Positions 1 to 11,047 of a stretch of DNA of 33,069 nt are shown one piece after another. The stretch is from Candidatus Binatia bacterium. Its GTDB lineage: Bacteria > Desulfobacterota > Binatia > UBA9968. The notes beneath the pieces were generated by a model that worked only from the letters and a program-made list of their open reading frames with translations, was not told where the DNA came from and did no database searches. The position numbers and the translations under genes are program-made. How positions within the stretch are numbered: the stretch's first letter is position 1; every line of letters starts with the position of its first letter. The DNA is taken from the NCBI GenBank assembly GCA_025924215.1, contig JAICEJ010000008.1, forward strand, positions 1 to 33,069. The letters run 5' to 3'.

Positions 1-145
1 AGTAATCCGGATTCGAACCAGCGAGAGGGGTGAAGAGGCAATCAGTTAGTTCACTGCTCTAAGTCGTCGTACTGTTCTAAGTACCGGCCTGCAATGTCGG
101 ATGACCCCTGGCTCTTGGTAATGGATTGTGCAGGTAATCTCGGAG

Positions 146-186
146 TTGCTTGGGACGGCCGTAAAGCCAGCGGCCGTCCCAAGCAA
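146..186. repeat. Perfect 16-bp inverted repeat (TTGCTTGGGACGGCCG / CGGCCGTCCCAAGCAA) with 9-nt loop, just downstream of the ubiD stop; possible transcription-end hairpin
   Basis: Arms read directly at 146-161 and 171-186; no T-tract follows on either strand. Confidence 0.7.
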
Positions 187-216
187 TAGGTGCACTTAGG
201 TAGGCATTAAACTGAT

Positions 217-1818
217 TTATTTTTTGTCTGATTTCTCTTCTCCGGGTTGATTCCCGGGCTCAAAGCCGCCCACCTCGTGGTAGACAACCTTCTTATCTTC
301 TTCAAACGCTCTTACAATCGGCACTTGTCCGGGGAGACCCAGTTTCTTCCATTGACTGGCAACTTTATCGTACATCTCCTTGCGGAGCGCTGTGCGTTTT
401 GAAAAGACCGGTAGGTAGCGGTGCTCCTTGCAAGCATTAATCAAGGCTTTTGATCCGTACGGTCGTTTCTCCGGTGGATTTTGAGTTGGATCCAGCCAGG
501 TGCTCCAAGTATTGCGGAGAATATCTAGGTCATCAATTGGATTGCAGCGGCTGCTCATGGCCCAAATCACTTGATCCATATCCGTCGGATCGATATCTTC
601 ATCAACTGCGATAATCCATTTCGTGTAATAAGCGCCTCCAGGTACTTGAGCAGCCAGCGCCAATGCCTGTGCTGCATGGCCGGCATATCGCTGCTCGAGA
701 CTGATTACCGTCATGCCGAAACCACCGGCGCCAGCCGGATGGGCATAGACTCCCTGAATGCCCGGCACTCCGAGTTTGTCTAGATCGTCCCAGATCCGCG
801 CCGATCGGATGATAGCAAAAAACCCACTCTGCTCGTTGGACGGATAATCGGCCATCAAAGCATTGGTGAGTATCGGATTGTTGCGGTAATGGATAGCGGT
901 AATTTCCACAAGAGGGCAGCCGGCTTCGGGTCTGCCGTAATATCCGGGGAATTCACCGAACGGGCCTTCGCTTTTCACCGAATTCGGTTTAATGATGCCT
1001 TCGATCACAAACTCCGCATTCGCCGGCAGCAATAAGTCGGTTGTTTTTCCCTTGACCACAGGTATCGGTTCGCCCTTGATGCCGCCTAGAAATTCGTATT
1101 CCGAAACGTTCTTGGGGAAGGTTTGCGACCCGACGACCATAAATAGCGGATCAATTCCCCATGCGGCAGCGACTTCAACCGGTTTGCCCATCTGCCAAGA
1201 ACGGGTGATATGCAGGCGCGCATCTTTTCCAGGAGAAAGATAGAGACCTGCTTCTTTCTTACCTTGAAGCATCATTCGATAGGTGCCGACGTTTAAGTAG
1301 CCGGTATCGGGATCCCGAGTAATGACGCAATCTGCCGTTCCTGCGTAGCGACCCCCATCCAACGGCCAATGCTTGGGAATGGGCAGCTGAGTTAGATCGA
1401 CTTTGTCCCCCGTAAAAGTGTTCTGGTAAAAGCCTGCTTCCGACTGCTGAACTTCCCGGGGCTGTGTCCGGTGTTTGAGCTTATCCTTTACCCGCCGGAT
1501 CAATTCGACCGTCGGCGTGTCAGGAGGCTCTTCCATCGTCAGCGCAATCCGCTGCAGACTCGGTCCTAAGATGTTCCACAGAGAACGAGCCTTGAACGGG
1601 CTGTTCTCGTATCCTTTGATGTTGTCGAAAATGATTGCTGGGGAAGGTTTTTGTTTTGCCACCAAGTAGCCGATGGCGCTCATCTCCTCGTCGCAGCTGA
1701 CAGGATCCTTTACGCGCACCAAGTCGCCCATCTCCTCAACTCGCTCGATCCACTGCCGTAAGTCCTGAATCGGTTTACTACCTGCTGATTCCGTGGCTTT
1801 CTGTTCACGTTTAGCCAT
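217..1818 (-). CDS. UbiD family decarboxylase
   Basis: UbiD hallmarks NVGTYR and EGPFGEFPGYYG; GGAGG ribosome-binding site upstream of ATG at 1818 (the track extends to 1833). Confidence 0.9.
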   Translation of the reverse strand: MAKREQKATESAGSKPIQDLRQWIERVEEMGDLVRVKDPVSCDEEMSAIGYLVAKQKPSPAIIFDNIKGYENSPFKARSLWNILGPSLQRIALTMEEPPDTPTVELIRRVKDKLKHRTQPREVQQSEAGFYQNTFTGDKVDLTQLPIPKHWPLDGGRYAGTADCVITRDPDTGYLNVGTYRMMLQGKKEAGLYLSPGKDARLHITRSWQMGKPVEVAAAWGIDPLFMVVGSQTFPKNVSEYEFLGGIKGEPIPVVKGKTTDLLLPANAEFVIEGIIKPNSVKSEGPFGEFPGYYGRPEAGCPLVEITAIHYRNNPILTNALMADYPSNEQSGFFAIIRSARIWDDLDKLGVPGIQGVYAHPAGAGGFGMTVISLEQRYAGHAAQALALAAQVPGGAYYTKWIIAVDEDIDPTDMDQVIWAMSSRCNPIDDLDILRNTWSTWLDPTQNPPEKRPYGSKALINACKEHRYLPVFSKRTALRKEMYDKVASQWKKLGLPGQVPIVRAFEEDKKVVYHEVGGFEPGNQPGEEKSDKK

Positions 1819-1863
1819 CGCGGTAACCTCCAATTGTTTTTGTCTGCTACAAAATCTCAGCTG

Positions 1864-2613
1864 TTAAAGCCTGCCCTTTTTCGGCAATAGCGACTTGAAA
1901 TAGGCAAAGCCATCGTAAGCACGGTATTTCATGTTCTCTTTCATGTAATCGATATCCGGCTGCGGCATGATTGCTGGCTTGCCGACACAGCTCGCGATAA
2001 ACTGCATATAGGCAGTACGCTCCAAGTAGATCGCGTGAACTGTAGCATATTCTAAGCTGTCGCCGCACACAATAACGCCATGTCCTTTGAGTAACATCGC
2101 CATGCGATCACCCAACGTCTGACAAATTTCTTTACCGTCCTGAATCGTATAGATCAGCCGCGGACTGGGGAATATCGGAGTTTCGGGGGCGAAAACCGCG
2201 GCTTGATTGTAAATCGGCAGGATCGGGATGCCGGCAACGGAAAATGCCGTGGCCAGCGATTGGTGAGTATGAACGACCGAATTAACATCCGCGCGCGCTG
2301 CATAGATCGCCGCGTGGATCATCGTTTCACGGGGCGGGTTTTTGAGCTTTGTGATCGCCCGTTGCTTGCCGGGTTTCGCGTAGTTCTCCTCGCAAACTTC
2401 CATATATTCGTCGATATCCACGCGAATGATATCCTTGCTGGAGATTTCACCGAGCGGCGCCAGAACTGGTTTGATAAAAAACTTTCGGGTTCCGGGAATG
2501 CGAGCGCTGACGTGACCATGATAATCAGCCAAGCCCTGGTGAAACATGATGCGGTTGCCTAAAGCTACTTTCGTTCTTAATTCCTCGAGTTCTTTCCTGC
2601 TGCTTTTACTCAT
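1864..2613 (-). CDS. Class II aldolase/adducin family protein
   Basis: Metal-binding HTH near AVVHTHQS-type motif (VVHTHQSLATAFS) and LLKGHGVIVCG; AGGAG upstream of ATG at 2613; 45 nt upstream of ubiD. Confidence 0.88.
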   Translation of the reverse strand: MSKSSRKELEELRTKVALGNRIMFHQGLADYHGHVSARIPGTRKFFIKPVLAPLGEISSKDIIRVDIDEYMEVCEENYAKPGKQRAITKLKNPPRETMIHAAIYAARADVNSVVHTHQSLATAFSVAGIPILPIYNQAAVFAPETPIFPSPRLIYTIQDGKEICQTLGDRMAMLLKGHGVIVCGDSLEYATVHAIYLERTAYMQFIASCVGKPAIMPQPDIDYMKENMKYRAYDGFAYFKSLLPKKGRL

Positions 2614-3352
2614 GACTCTCCTCTTGATCAAAGCTAGTTGTCTACCTACGGATAAGTTACTAATCGCCGTCAATCTAACCTGAAAATCAAAAAACACAAT
2701 GCGCCACTTCCAGTTGTCCGTTCGCACACACCGTTTCTAGCTGCTGTGCTAAGCGCGCCATTGGTTCTCCTCTGTCCTCGCGCAGATTGCAGTTCGTCCT
2801 AAATTCATTTCACCGTCAACTTTGTTCAAGACAATCATTTGGAGCAGCTATCATTCAAACCGGGCAGTCATGCAAGACCATTGTTTTGCAAGCGAGGAAT
2901 CGAAAAACGTCTACACGCAGTTGAGTTCAGCCTTAGCGGTATAATGTCAAAGTGCTAAAAGGTCATCCAGCGCAACTCGTCCGAATACGACCGAAAAACC
3001 CACATGAACATGATCCATTTGCTAGCTGTTCCGACAAACGGTATAAGCACCACCCGGAACAGGTCCAAGCGCTTAGCAACTAGCTGATTTTTCCTGTTCC
3101 ACGAAGAATCATGGGGCTATGCAGTCAGCACAAATGAGGTCAAATTAGGCAACTTACGACAGTTTTTGCCATAGTCGTAACGGATCTTATGAGGATCTGA
3201 TAGGCACCGTGATATTCCAGTTATCCGATAAAAAATGCAATAATATCAATGGCTTATAGAATTTATGGGAACTGAGCTGATTAGGCTGCCCTATTTTTAT
3301 CGGCAATTATTTGTGCTAGAAACCTATCACTAAGTGGCCAAGGACATGTACC

Positions 3353-3733
3353 ATGCGGATGATATTGCCTCCCTTGAAAGACCGTCGGGCTGTAGACCGA
3401 TTCCTTTCATCATTTTTCAGCGAATATAAGCCACTGCACTTTAAAAAGGCTATTTCAATCGTTTGTCGCTTTTACCACCTCAAGCATCCCAAGATAGAGT
3501 GGTTTGAGTATCTTGATTGGGGTAAAACTGCGGGAAAGACTTACGAGGACGGCCAGATCTATCTAGTCCACCCTGAGAGTTGGAAACGCGGTCGGAAATA
3601 CTATAGCGAGCGTCGCTGGATCAATACTGTTTACCATGAAATGGGTCATTACGTGCTTTGGGCAGATGCAGAAACGAAGGCTGACAAGTTCGCGCTTCAA
3701 ATGGTCAGAGGCCTGAATCACCAGAAGTCATAA
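3353..3733 (+). CDS. Small solo HExxH zinc metallopeptidase-like protein (ImmA/IrrE-like or related zincin)
   Basis: 126-aa ORF with [24 protein letters not shown]: HExxH followed by an E/D-rich helix resembling ImmA/IrrE. Confidence 0.65.
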   Translation: MRMILPPLKDRRAVDRFLSSFFSEYKPLHFKKAISIVCRFYHLKHPKIEWFEYLDWGKTAGKTYEDGQIYLVHPESWKRGRKYYSERRWINTVYHEMGHYVLWADAETKADKFALQMVRGLNHQKS

Positions 3734-3774
3734 TCACTGGTACCCGCCGATCCTTTAGAATTAAAAGAGTAGCG

Positions 3775-6606
3775 ATGGACTACAAAGATACCCTCAATTT
3801 GCCAAAAACCAGTTTTCCGATGCGGGCCAACCTGCCGCAGAATGAGCCGAAGTTGGTCGAAAAATGGCAATCTGATCGCGTCTATTTTCGGATGTTAGAA
3901 GCAAACGAGGGCAAACCAAAATTCATCCTCCACGATGGACCTCCGTACGCCAACGGCGACATTCACATAGGTCATGCCCTCAACAAAGTTCTTAAAGACA
4001 TCATTGTTAAGTATAGAGCTATGACCGGTCACTTGGCGCCTTACGTGCCGGGTTGGGACTGCCATGGTCTACCCATCGAACTCCAAGTTGAAAAAAATGT
4101 CGGTAGAGCAAAAAAACTCGCGATGACTAAGGCGGAGGTTCGACGCTTGTGCCGAGAGTATGCGGAAAAGTACATCTCCGTTCAGCGAGAAGAATTCAAA
4201 AGATTAGGAATTCTAGGCGACTGGCAACAGCCATACCTTACCATGACGCCCGCCTATGAAGCCCAAGAGATTCGCGAGTTAGGAAAGTTCGTCGCCTCGG
4301 GAATGCTCTATCGTCGAAAGAAACCGGTTTACTGGTGCGCTTCCTGTGTCACCGCTCTCGCTGAGGCTGAGGTCGAATACGAAGAGCATGTCTCGCCCTC
4401 AATTTACGTAAAGTTTCTGGTTAAAGATCACAAGGGAAAATTTATCGGTGACGAAGAGGCCACTTACTTCGTCATTTGGACCACCACCCCGTGGACCTTG
4501 CCGGCTAATCAAGCAATCGCAATCAATCCGAAGTTTACGTACCGTCGCGTGAGAACTTCCAGGGGAGCCCTCATCATTGAGGAAGAGTTAGTTCCAACGG
4601 TGATGAAAGCAATCGGTTTGGAGCCCTCGGAATACAAAATCACCGAGGGTGCATGGTCGGGCGCCGAACTCGAAGGCATTGTTTGCCAACACCCCTGGTT
4701 GGATCGTGACTCAAAGATTGTTCTTGGTGAGTTTGTCACCCGGGACCAAGGGACCGGCTGCGTTCACATCGCACCTGGACATGGTCAGGAGGACTATGAA
4801 GTCGGAATGCGCTATGGCCTCGAGGTGATGGCGCCCGTGGATGCTGAAGGTAGGTTTACAGCTGAAGCCGGCGATCTGCACGGAGAATCGGTGTTTAAAG
4901 TCGATTCCAAGATCATTCAAAAACTTCGTGATCATGGAGCACTCCTGAAAGAAGAGACTCTTCCGCATAGTTATCCCCACTGCTGGCGTTGCAAAAAACC
5001 CATCATCTTTCGAGCAACGGAGCAGTGGTTTATTTCTATGGAGAAGAATGGGCTTAGAGACTCAGCCCTATTCGCCATCGAACAGGTGCGCTGGGTGCCA
5101 CCCTGGGGCAAAGATCGTATTCGGGGTATGCTCGAAAGTAGACCGGACTGGTGTATTTCGCGCCAGCGCTCCTGGGGAGTTCCAATCCCAGCGGTTTATT
5201 GTAAGCAATGCAATGAAGCTATTCTCACGCAAGTTGTCTGCGAACACATCGCCGGCATCGTTGAGAGAGAAGGCTCTGATGCGTGGTTTACACGGCCGCT
5301 CATCGAACTGGTGCCCGCTGATCTTGCCTGTCCAAGGTGCGGCGAAAGGAATTTCTTTAAAGAGGAAGATATTCTCGACGTCTGGTTTGACTCGGGAGTG
5401 AGCCATGCAGCAGTAGTCGAAGTTGACCCGAGGCTCGGCGGTCGCGCCCACCTTTATCTTGAGGGAAGCGACCAGCATCGCGGGTGGTTCCACACTGCTT
5501 TGCTCACTTCAATAGCCACTCGGGGACGCGCACCCTATGAAAGTGTGCTCACGCATGGCTTTACCTTGGATGGTAAAGGACGCAAGATGTCAAAATCCTT
5601 GGGCAATGTCATTGCCCCACAGGAAATCACTAAGAAATCGGGCGCGGAAATCTTGCGGCTCTGGGCGGCAGCTGAAGATTATCGCGAGGACGTGCGCATT
5701 TCAGATGAAATTCTTAACCGCCTGGTGGAGGCTTATCGGCGACTTAGAAACACAGCACGTTTTTTGATCAGCAACCTTTACGATTTCGATCCCGAGCACG
5801 ATCGCGTTTTGCCGCCCGATCTTGACGAACTCGACCGCTGGATCCTGCATCGGACCGAGAGCTTACTAAGTCGTAGCCGAGAGGCTTACGAGAAATACGA
5901 ATTTCATACTGTGTTCCATGGTCTTAATAACTACTGCAGCGTTGACCTTAGCGCGCAGTACCTCGATATCGCCAAAGACCGCCTTTACTGCGCCGGTGCA
6001 AAAAGCAGTGAGCGGCGAGCGGCGCAGACGACGCTGCATAGAATCTTGAACGTGCTGGTCCACTTACTGGCCCCGATTCTATCGTTTACCGCCGAAGAGA
6101 TTTGGACCTACATGAAGGCAAAAGATCGTCTGTCCGGCAGTATTTTTCTTTCTCAAATGCCGCAAGCGGATCCCGCGATGTTGGATCGAGAACTTGCTGA
6201 CAGATGGGATCGTATCTTCAAAGAGCGCGCCGAGGTGCTCAAGGCTTTGGAAGAGGCCCGAACTAAAGGCATCATCGGTCATTCGCTGGATGCAAAAGTC
6301 GTTTTGGTTAGCCAGAACGGCGGGCCCAATTCTACTCTGGGAAATCTGATTAAAGCGGATAAGAGCAAGATGCAGGATGTTTTGATCGTGTCACAGGCCG
6401 ACATTTCCGAATCGGTGACATCTGATAGCGCGAGTGTGTCTTGGTATCACACCGAACTATTGAACTGCCAAATCGCAGTCTCAAAAGCTGAGGGTCTCAA
6501 ATGCGAGCGTTGTTGGAAGTACGACACTGAGGTGGGGAGCGATGCAAGCCATCCGACCGTCTGTGCCCGTTGTGCCGCAGTTCTGAATTCTGGAGCCGCG
6601 GCTTGA
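3775..6606 (+). CDS. ileS: Isoleucyl-tRNA synthetase
   Basis: 943 aa; [16 protein letters not shown] and C-terminal zinc motif [12 protein letters not shown]...CARC. Confidence 0.97.
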   Translation: MDYKDTLNLPKTSFPMRANLPQNEPKLVEKWQSDRVYFRMLEANEGKPKFILHDGPPYANGDIHIGHALNKVLKDIIVKYRAMTGHLAPYVPGWDCHGLPIELQVEKNVGRAKKLAMTKAEVRRLCREYAEKYISVQREEFKRLGILGDWQQPYLTMTPAYEAQEIRELGKFVASGMLYRRKKPVYWCASCVTALAEAEVEYEEHVSPSIYVKFLVKDHKGKFIGDEEATYFVIWTTTPWTLPANQAIAINPKFTYRRVRTSRGALIIEEELVPTVMKAIGLEPSEYKITEGAWSGAELEGIVCQHPWLDRDSKIVLGEFVTRDQGTGCVHIAPGHGQEDYEVGMRYGLEVMAPVDAEGRFTAEAGDLHGESVFKVDSKIIQKLRDHGALLKEETLPHSYPHCWRCKKPIIFRATEQWFISMEKNGLRDSALFAIEQVRWVPPWGKDRIRGMLESRPDWCISRQRSWGVPIPAVYCKQCNEAILTQVVCEHIAGIVEREGSDAWFTRPLIELVPADLACPRCGERNFFKEEDILDVWFDSGVSHAAVVEVDPRLGGRAHLYLEGSDQHRGWFHTALLTSIATRGRAPYESVLTHGFTLDGKGRKMSKSLGNVIAPQEITKKSGAEILRLWAAAEDYREDVRISDEILNRLVEAYRRLRNTARFLISNLYDFDPEHDRVLPPDLDELDRWILHRTESLLSRSREAYEKYEFHTVFHGLNNYCSVDLSAQYLDIAKDRLYCAGAKSSERRAAQTTLHRILNVLVHLLAPILSFTAEEIWTYMKAKDRLSGSIFLSQMPQADPAMLDRELADRWDRIFKERAEVLKALEEARTKGIIGHSLDAKVVLVSQNGGPNSTLGNLIKADKSKMQDVLIVSQADISESVTSDSASVSWYHTELLNCQIAVSKAEGLKCERCWKYDTEVGSDASHPTVCARCAAVLNSGAAA

Positions 6607-7100
6607 GTCGCAAAACAAGGATCGTCGCCGGCTGCCTTGGTTTCATCGTGATCGCTGATCAAGTGACGAAGTATGTAGTCGATCGCACTATGCCGCTGCA
6701 TCACTCCATCCCGATCATCGATGGATTGTTCAGCCTCACGTACATCCGCAACACAGGTGCTGCGTTCGGTATCTTCTCCGGCAGCCATGAAGCATTTCGC
6801 TTGCCGTTTTTGATTACTGTTTCGCTTGTAGCGATCGGGTTTATTGTTATGATGTTGAAGCGCTTGCGGCAAACCGAGACCGGTCTAATCACGGCTCTCG
6901 CGTTTATTCTTGGCGGGGCCATCGGGAATCTCATCGATCGAATAATTTATGGCGAAGTGGTCGATTTCTTGGACGTGTATTGGTCCGATTACCATTGGCC
7001 GGCGTTCAATCTAGCCGATAGTTTTATAACGATTGGTGTGGGCATAACGGTCTATTATCTTGCCACAGTAAAAGGCGATGATCCGTTCGCCGCAAAGTAG
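6603..7100 (+). CDS. lspA: Lipoprotein signal peptidase (signal peptidase II)
   Basis: [24 protein letters not shown]...FNLADSFI catalytic motifs; TTG start at 6603 overlaps the ileS stop (TTGA); the track starts at 6570 (TTG). Confidence 0.95.
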   Translation: MSRKTRIVAGCLGFIVIADQVTKYVVDRTMPLHHSIPIIDGLFSLTYIRNTGAAFGIFSGSHEAFRLPFLITVSLVAIGFIVMMLKRLRQTETGLITALAFILGGAIGNLIDRIIYGEVVDFLDVYWSDYHWPAFNLADSFITIGVGITVYYLATVKGDDPFAAK

Positions 7101-7187
7101 TTTTGCTGCGTGCGCCGACGCATGCTGTTCTTCGATTTGTAAGTTTTTATCGGACGATTTATAGCATTCAGTGATCCAGCCGAACTG

Positions 7188-8036
7188 ATGCCTCGTCATC
7201 TCAACGATGTCACGCTTACGTGTCTGTTGCTCATGCTGAGCGGAACGATGAGTTGCCAGGCAGTCAGTTCGAGTCTGCCGCTTGGCACCGGGTGGCAGGC
7301 AACCCCCTTCAAGCGCGTAAATACGGCCGCGCAAGTCGCCGCCGATCTTCCTGCCCTAAATGTTCCGGCGCCGACGGGAAGGATTATCTTTATCGGAGTG
7401 CATGGCGGCAATCCGCCGACATGGGACGAAGCCGAGTGGTTTGACCCGCAGCAATGGTTGCCGTATCAAGCTATCGACCTCCAAGATCAGCGGGCGGTTA
7501 CTGAGATTGCGTACCGTGAGTCGGTGATGCATGTTGCTGCATTACAGATAGGACGACACTTCCCAAACAGTATCACCATAATGATTCGTGGCGATAGTCA
7601 GGTCGTTAGCGACCTCCTTGGGGCTATCTACTGCGTCGGAGATCGAATACTACTGGTTGGCCACAGTTTCGGTGGACAGGTCGTCGAGGAGCTAGCGAGA
7701 GATTTAAAACGAAGGCAAATTGCGGTCGACGCATTGGTCTACATCGAGAGCTTTTGGTCTAAAGGTTCGGTGCCCGACAACGTAAAGCGCGCCGTCAATT
7801 TCTACGTCCCGGCATCCTTCACGCTTTGTCGAGGTTTAGAGACAATCAAGGCAGAGGACCCCATCGGCACAGAAGCAATCAATATTGCCATACCCAACCC
7901 CCGGGGACCCTATAGCGGAATTTGCGCTGAACACCGCAACATCGACAGTGATCCACGCGTGTGGAAGGATATCTTTGATCGCATCATTACAAAGATCGAC
8001 TTCCAGCAGTCGAGTTTCAATCAACCAGCAAGCTGA
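7188..8036 (+). CDS. Putative exported alpha/beta-hydrolase-fold protein
   Basis: Hydrophobic N-terminus (TLTCLLLMLSGTMSC) and nucleophile elbow GHSFGG. Confidence 0.6.
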   Translation: MPRHLNDVTLTCLLLMLSGTMSCQAVSSSLPLGTGWQATPFKRVNTAAQVAADLPALNVPAPTGRIIFIGVHGGNPPTWDEAEWFDPQQWLPYQAIDLQDQRAVTEIAYRESVMHVAALQIGRHFPNSITIMIRGDSQVVSDLLGAIYCVGDRILLVGHSFGGQVVEELARDLKRRQIAVDALVYIESFWSKGSVPDNVKRAVNFYVPASFTLCRGLETIKAEDPIGTEAINIAIPNPRGPYSGICAEHRNIDSDPRVWKDIFDRIITKIDFQQSSFNQPAS

Positions 8037-8310
8037 CGATAGTGGCTCCCCAACTGCCGGCTTCGGCTGGGGCATCTTTGAAAGAAACAACCGCGGGATG
8101 TTTATCCAGAAGAGATCGGATTATGGCGCGTTGTACGCCTGCGCCTTTGCCGTGAATGAGACGGACCTGCCGGAATCCCGATCGCTGGCATTCCTCCAAG
8201 TATTCCTCAACCACGCTGGGGATGTCCCTGGGCTGAAACGGATGAAGATCAAGAACATCTTCAGGAGGAAGAACCACCGGTCCGTCAAAGGGAGGATCAC
8301 TCTCAAACAT
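8017..8310 (-). CDS. Smr domain protein
   Basis: LDLHPFQP...VRLIHGKGAGVQRAIIRSLL matches the Smr (MutS2 C-terminal) pattern; 3' end overlaps the convergent hydrolase by 20 bp. Confidence 0.85.
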   Translation of the reverse strand: MFESDPPFDGPVVLPPEDVLDLHPFQPRDIPSVVEEYLEECQRSGFRQVRLIHGKGAGVQRAIIRSLLDKHPAVVSFKDAPAEAGSWGATIVSLLVD

Positions 8311-8340
8311 CGATTACAAATCGAGTCCTTTGCTGTTTAG

Positions 8341-10776
8341 TCAATTTGGCGTCGCCGCTGATTCTGGCCGCTGGCGGCCGGATAAATTTCCGAGCAATTC
8401 CAAGATCGCTTCGTACTTAACCGGTTTCGTCAGGTGCGCGTCAAAACCAGCCTCTTTGGTGCGGTGCCGGTCCCGTTGCTGCCCCCACCCGGTAAGAGCA
8501 ATGAGCACAACCTGTTTGCCCCAAGGCTGCTCGCGTATTTTGCGCGCGGCATCGTAGCCATTTAATTCCGGCATCGCAAGGTCGAGTACAATGACATCTG
8601 GATGCGAAAGCTCCGCAGCTCTAAAAGCTTCAAGGCCGTCCCGGGCGATTTGGACTTCGTATCCTTCCTGCCGCAATAATCCGGCTAGCGTTTCAGCCGC
8701 TTGTGGGAAGTCGTCCGCGACAAGGATGCGTCGGACCTGGCTCTTTGCATTGGAAAAAACGGTATTAGCCTCTTTGCTGAATTCTTGCTGAGATGCTTTC
8801 TCCAGCACAGGCAAACTGACGACGAACTGGCTACCTTGTTTGGCTCCTAAGCTGAAAGCCTGTACTGTTCCCCCGTGGAGTTCAAGAATTCTGTGTACCA
8901 GAGTCAGGCCTAGCCCGAGACCGCCCTCGTCACGGGTGAACGATCGGTCGGCTTGATAGAACAAGTCGAACAAACGCGGCAGGTCTTCGGGAGCGATGCC
9001 GATCCCGGTATCCTTAACCTGCAGGACTGCCTGGCCGTTATCCAGTTCAAGAGTTAACCAAATTTGACCTGGATCAGGCGTGTATTTAGCGGCATTATTG
9101 ATCAAGTTCATAACTACTTGTGTTAACCGAACCCGGTCCGCGTCTACGTAGACAGGTGATGCGGGCAGTGTAATTGTGATTTTGTGGCCTCGCTCTTCGA
9201 TTAGCGGACGGCTTGACTCTACTGCGGTTTTAACAATTTCACTGAGCTCTACGTGTTCTTTATGGAGACCCAGCTTCTCTCGCGTGATACGGCTTATATC
9301 GAAAAGATCATCGGTGAGCCGGGTCAGATATCCTACTTGCTTATCGATGACATCCCTACCCCAGCGCTGTTGGGCTTCGGAAAAGCCGGAAGCCTGAGAT
9401 AAGCTGACAACGTTTCGCACTAGAGCTAGCGGATTTCTTAATTCGTGCGCTAAGGTTGCCAAGAACTCGTCCTTCCGCCGATCGGCATCGCGCAACGCTT
9501 CTTCGCTTTGACTTAAGGCGCTGTTCAGGCGCAGCCTTTCTACTGCTAGCCAGGTGCGCTCGGCCGCGGCAGCGATGAGCGAGACCTCCCGCTCGCTCCA
9601 CTCACGGGGTTCAGCTGTAGAGACAAACAACGCGGACACAAGCCTGCCTTCGCGCAATAGCGGGGTAGCCGCGAAAGCTCCGACGCCGATGCGCTGATAA
9701 TATCCGCTGTAAGTCGCGGTTCGGTCATCTCGGGAAGTGTCAAAGACTACGGTAGTGTGACCGGCCTGACAGTCGCTGACGATCTTCGGGCCAAGAGCCC
9801 TCAGCCGATAAGTTCCAGCCAAAGAAGGGAGATTAAGATGATAATCGCGATGAATGGTGAACCGACCCTTCTCAGAATCAGCCTCGGTAAAACTACAGCG
9901 GTCGGTTTGCAAATATTCGCCAAGTGCGACAGCAACGGCCCAAGTCAACTCATCCGGATCCGACGCCAGGCGAATACAATCACTAAGGTCGAGCAAAAAA
10001 AGCGTGTCCGCCTCGGCCTGTTTACGTTCAGTGATATCGGTGTTCATACCCACCCAGCCGCGCGCTGAGCCGTCAGCCGACAATAGCGGAACGGCGCGAA
10101 CTAAAGTCCATCGCCACTGACCATCGTATCGGCGAAGGCGGTACTGAGCTTCGAGAGGTTTTTTTCGCGCGGTCGCGTCTTCCCATTGCATTTGGACTCT
10201 CTTATGATCGTTAGGATGGTATGCATTAAGCCAGCCGGAGCCGCGCCGTTGCTCAAATGTTTGACCAGTAAATGCTCGCCAGGAAGGTGAGTCTTCAATG
10301 ATATTTCCTGCGCCGTCCGCTGTCCAAACGATTTGTGATGATGCTTCTACCAGCGCACGAAACCGCTCTTCACTCCGCCGCATCGCATCTTGCGCGCGCC
10401 TGTGACGTAGGCCCAGACCGGCGACGATCCAAATTAGGGTCACCGTGAGCACGTCATTGAAAATGGGGATCCACCCGGGAATTCCAGGTGAGCCGGGCGA
10501 TAGAAGATAATCCAGGATAATGAGCACCGTACTAAGCAGAGCGATCAGAATTTTCTCGCGAGCTCCTGGGAGCGCCAGCACTAGTAGTAGCGCAGCCACA
10601 TAACTGGTCGGTATGGCAACACCGAATGGCGAATATAGGTCGGCGAGAAAAACGCCAAATAGAAGCGCGGTGATTGTCAGCCAATATATGGCTGAACCAG
10701 ATCTTCCGAAGAGAAGTGGCGTTGGCGCTGGTGGCCCGAATACCGGAGATAGGGGTTTTGAGAAGTTTTCGTGCAT
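8341..10776 (-). CDS. Hybrid sensor histidine kinase (N-terminal TM segment, PAS, GAF, HisKA, HATPase_c, C-terminal REC)
   Basis: DEFLATLAHELRNPLALVRN H-box, VMNLINNAAKYTP N-box, DTGIGI, GLGLGL, C-terminal receiver VIVLDLAMPELNGYDA. Confidence 0.92.
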   Translation of the reverse strand: MHENFSKPLSPVFGPPAPTPLLFGRSGSAIYWLTITALLFGVFLADLYSPFGVAIPTSYVAALLLVLALPGAREKILIALLSTVLIILDYLLSPGSPGIPGWIPIFNDVLTVTLIWIVAGLGLRHRRAQDAMRRSEERFRALVEASSQIVWTADGAGNIIEDSPSWRAFTGQTFEQRRGSGWLNAYHPNDHKRVQMQWEDATARKKPLEAQYRLRRYDGQWRWTLVRAVPLLSADGSARGWVGMNTDITERKQAEADTLFLLDLSDCIRLASDPDELTWAVAVALGEYLQTDRCSFTEADSEKGRFTIHRDYHLNLPSLAGTYRLRALGPKIVSDCQAGHTTVVFDTSRDDRTATYSGYYQRIGVGAFAATPLLREGRLVSALFVSTAEPREWSEREVSLIAAAAERTWLAVERLRLNSALSQSEEALRDADRRKDEFLATLAHELRNPLALVRNVVSLSQASGFSEAQQRWGRDVIDKQVGYLTRLTDDLFDISRITREKLGLHKEHVELSEIVKTAVESSRPLIEERGHKITITLPASPVYVDADRVRLTQVVMNLINNAAKYTPDPGQIWLTLELDNGQAVLQVKDTGIGIAPEDLPRLFDLFYQADRSFTRDEGGLGLGLTLVHRILELHGGTVQAFSLGAKQGSQFVVSLPVLEKASQQEFSKEANTVFSNAKSQVRRILVADDFPQAAETLAGLLRQEGYEVQIARDGLEAFRAAELSHPDVIVLDLAMPELNGYDAARKIREQPWGKQVVLIALTGWGQQRDRHRTKEAGFDAHLTKPVKYEAILELLGNLSGRQRPESAATPN

Positions 10777-11047
10777 AAAGCTGCAGCCGCTAGTTGTTCA
10801 GTCAGACAAAGTTAGCAGTGTAGCAAAGACGTCTCCGATGCAAAAGCAAAAACGCCCGGCTCGTTTATACCATCGAAGCCATCGAAAAAGTGCTAACGAG
10901 CCCGCTTCACGACAGCCTGTGCGCATGTGGTAGGGTGATTTGATGCCGATTCGAACCTTACTGTGCATCGGTAACCGATTTCCAGCATGCTTGACAAGCA
11001 ACTCGGGTGCGACGATACATGTCAGAAGCACATTCGAGAGAGGTTCC

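Noticed and set aside
8-20. GGTTCGAATCC-like T-arm on the minus strand at the window start (possible tRNA)
   Set aside because: No matching acceptor, D-arm or anticodon arm could be folded upstream; T stem has a mismatch and the 3' end is off the window
2921-2945. TTGAGT...TATAAT promoter-like pair
   Set aside because: Spacer is only 13 nt and no gene follows for about 400 nt
4509-5493. Several antisense ORFs within ileS
   Set aside because: Shadow ORFs of a well-supported coding region with no domain evidence
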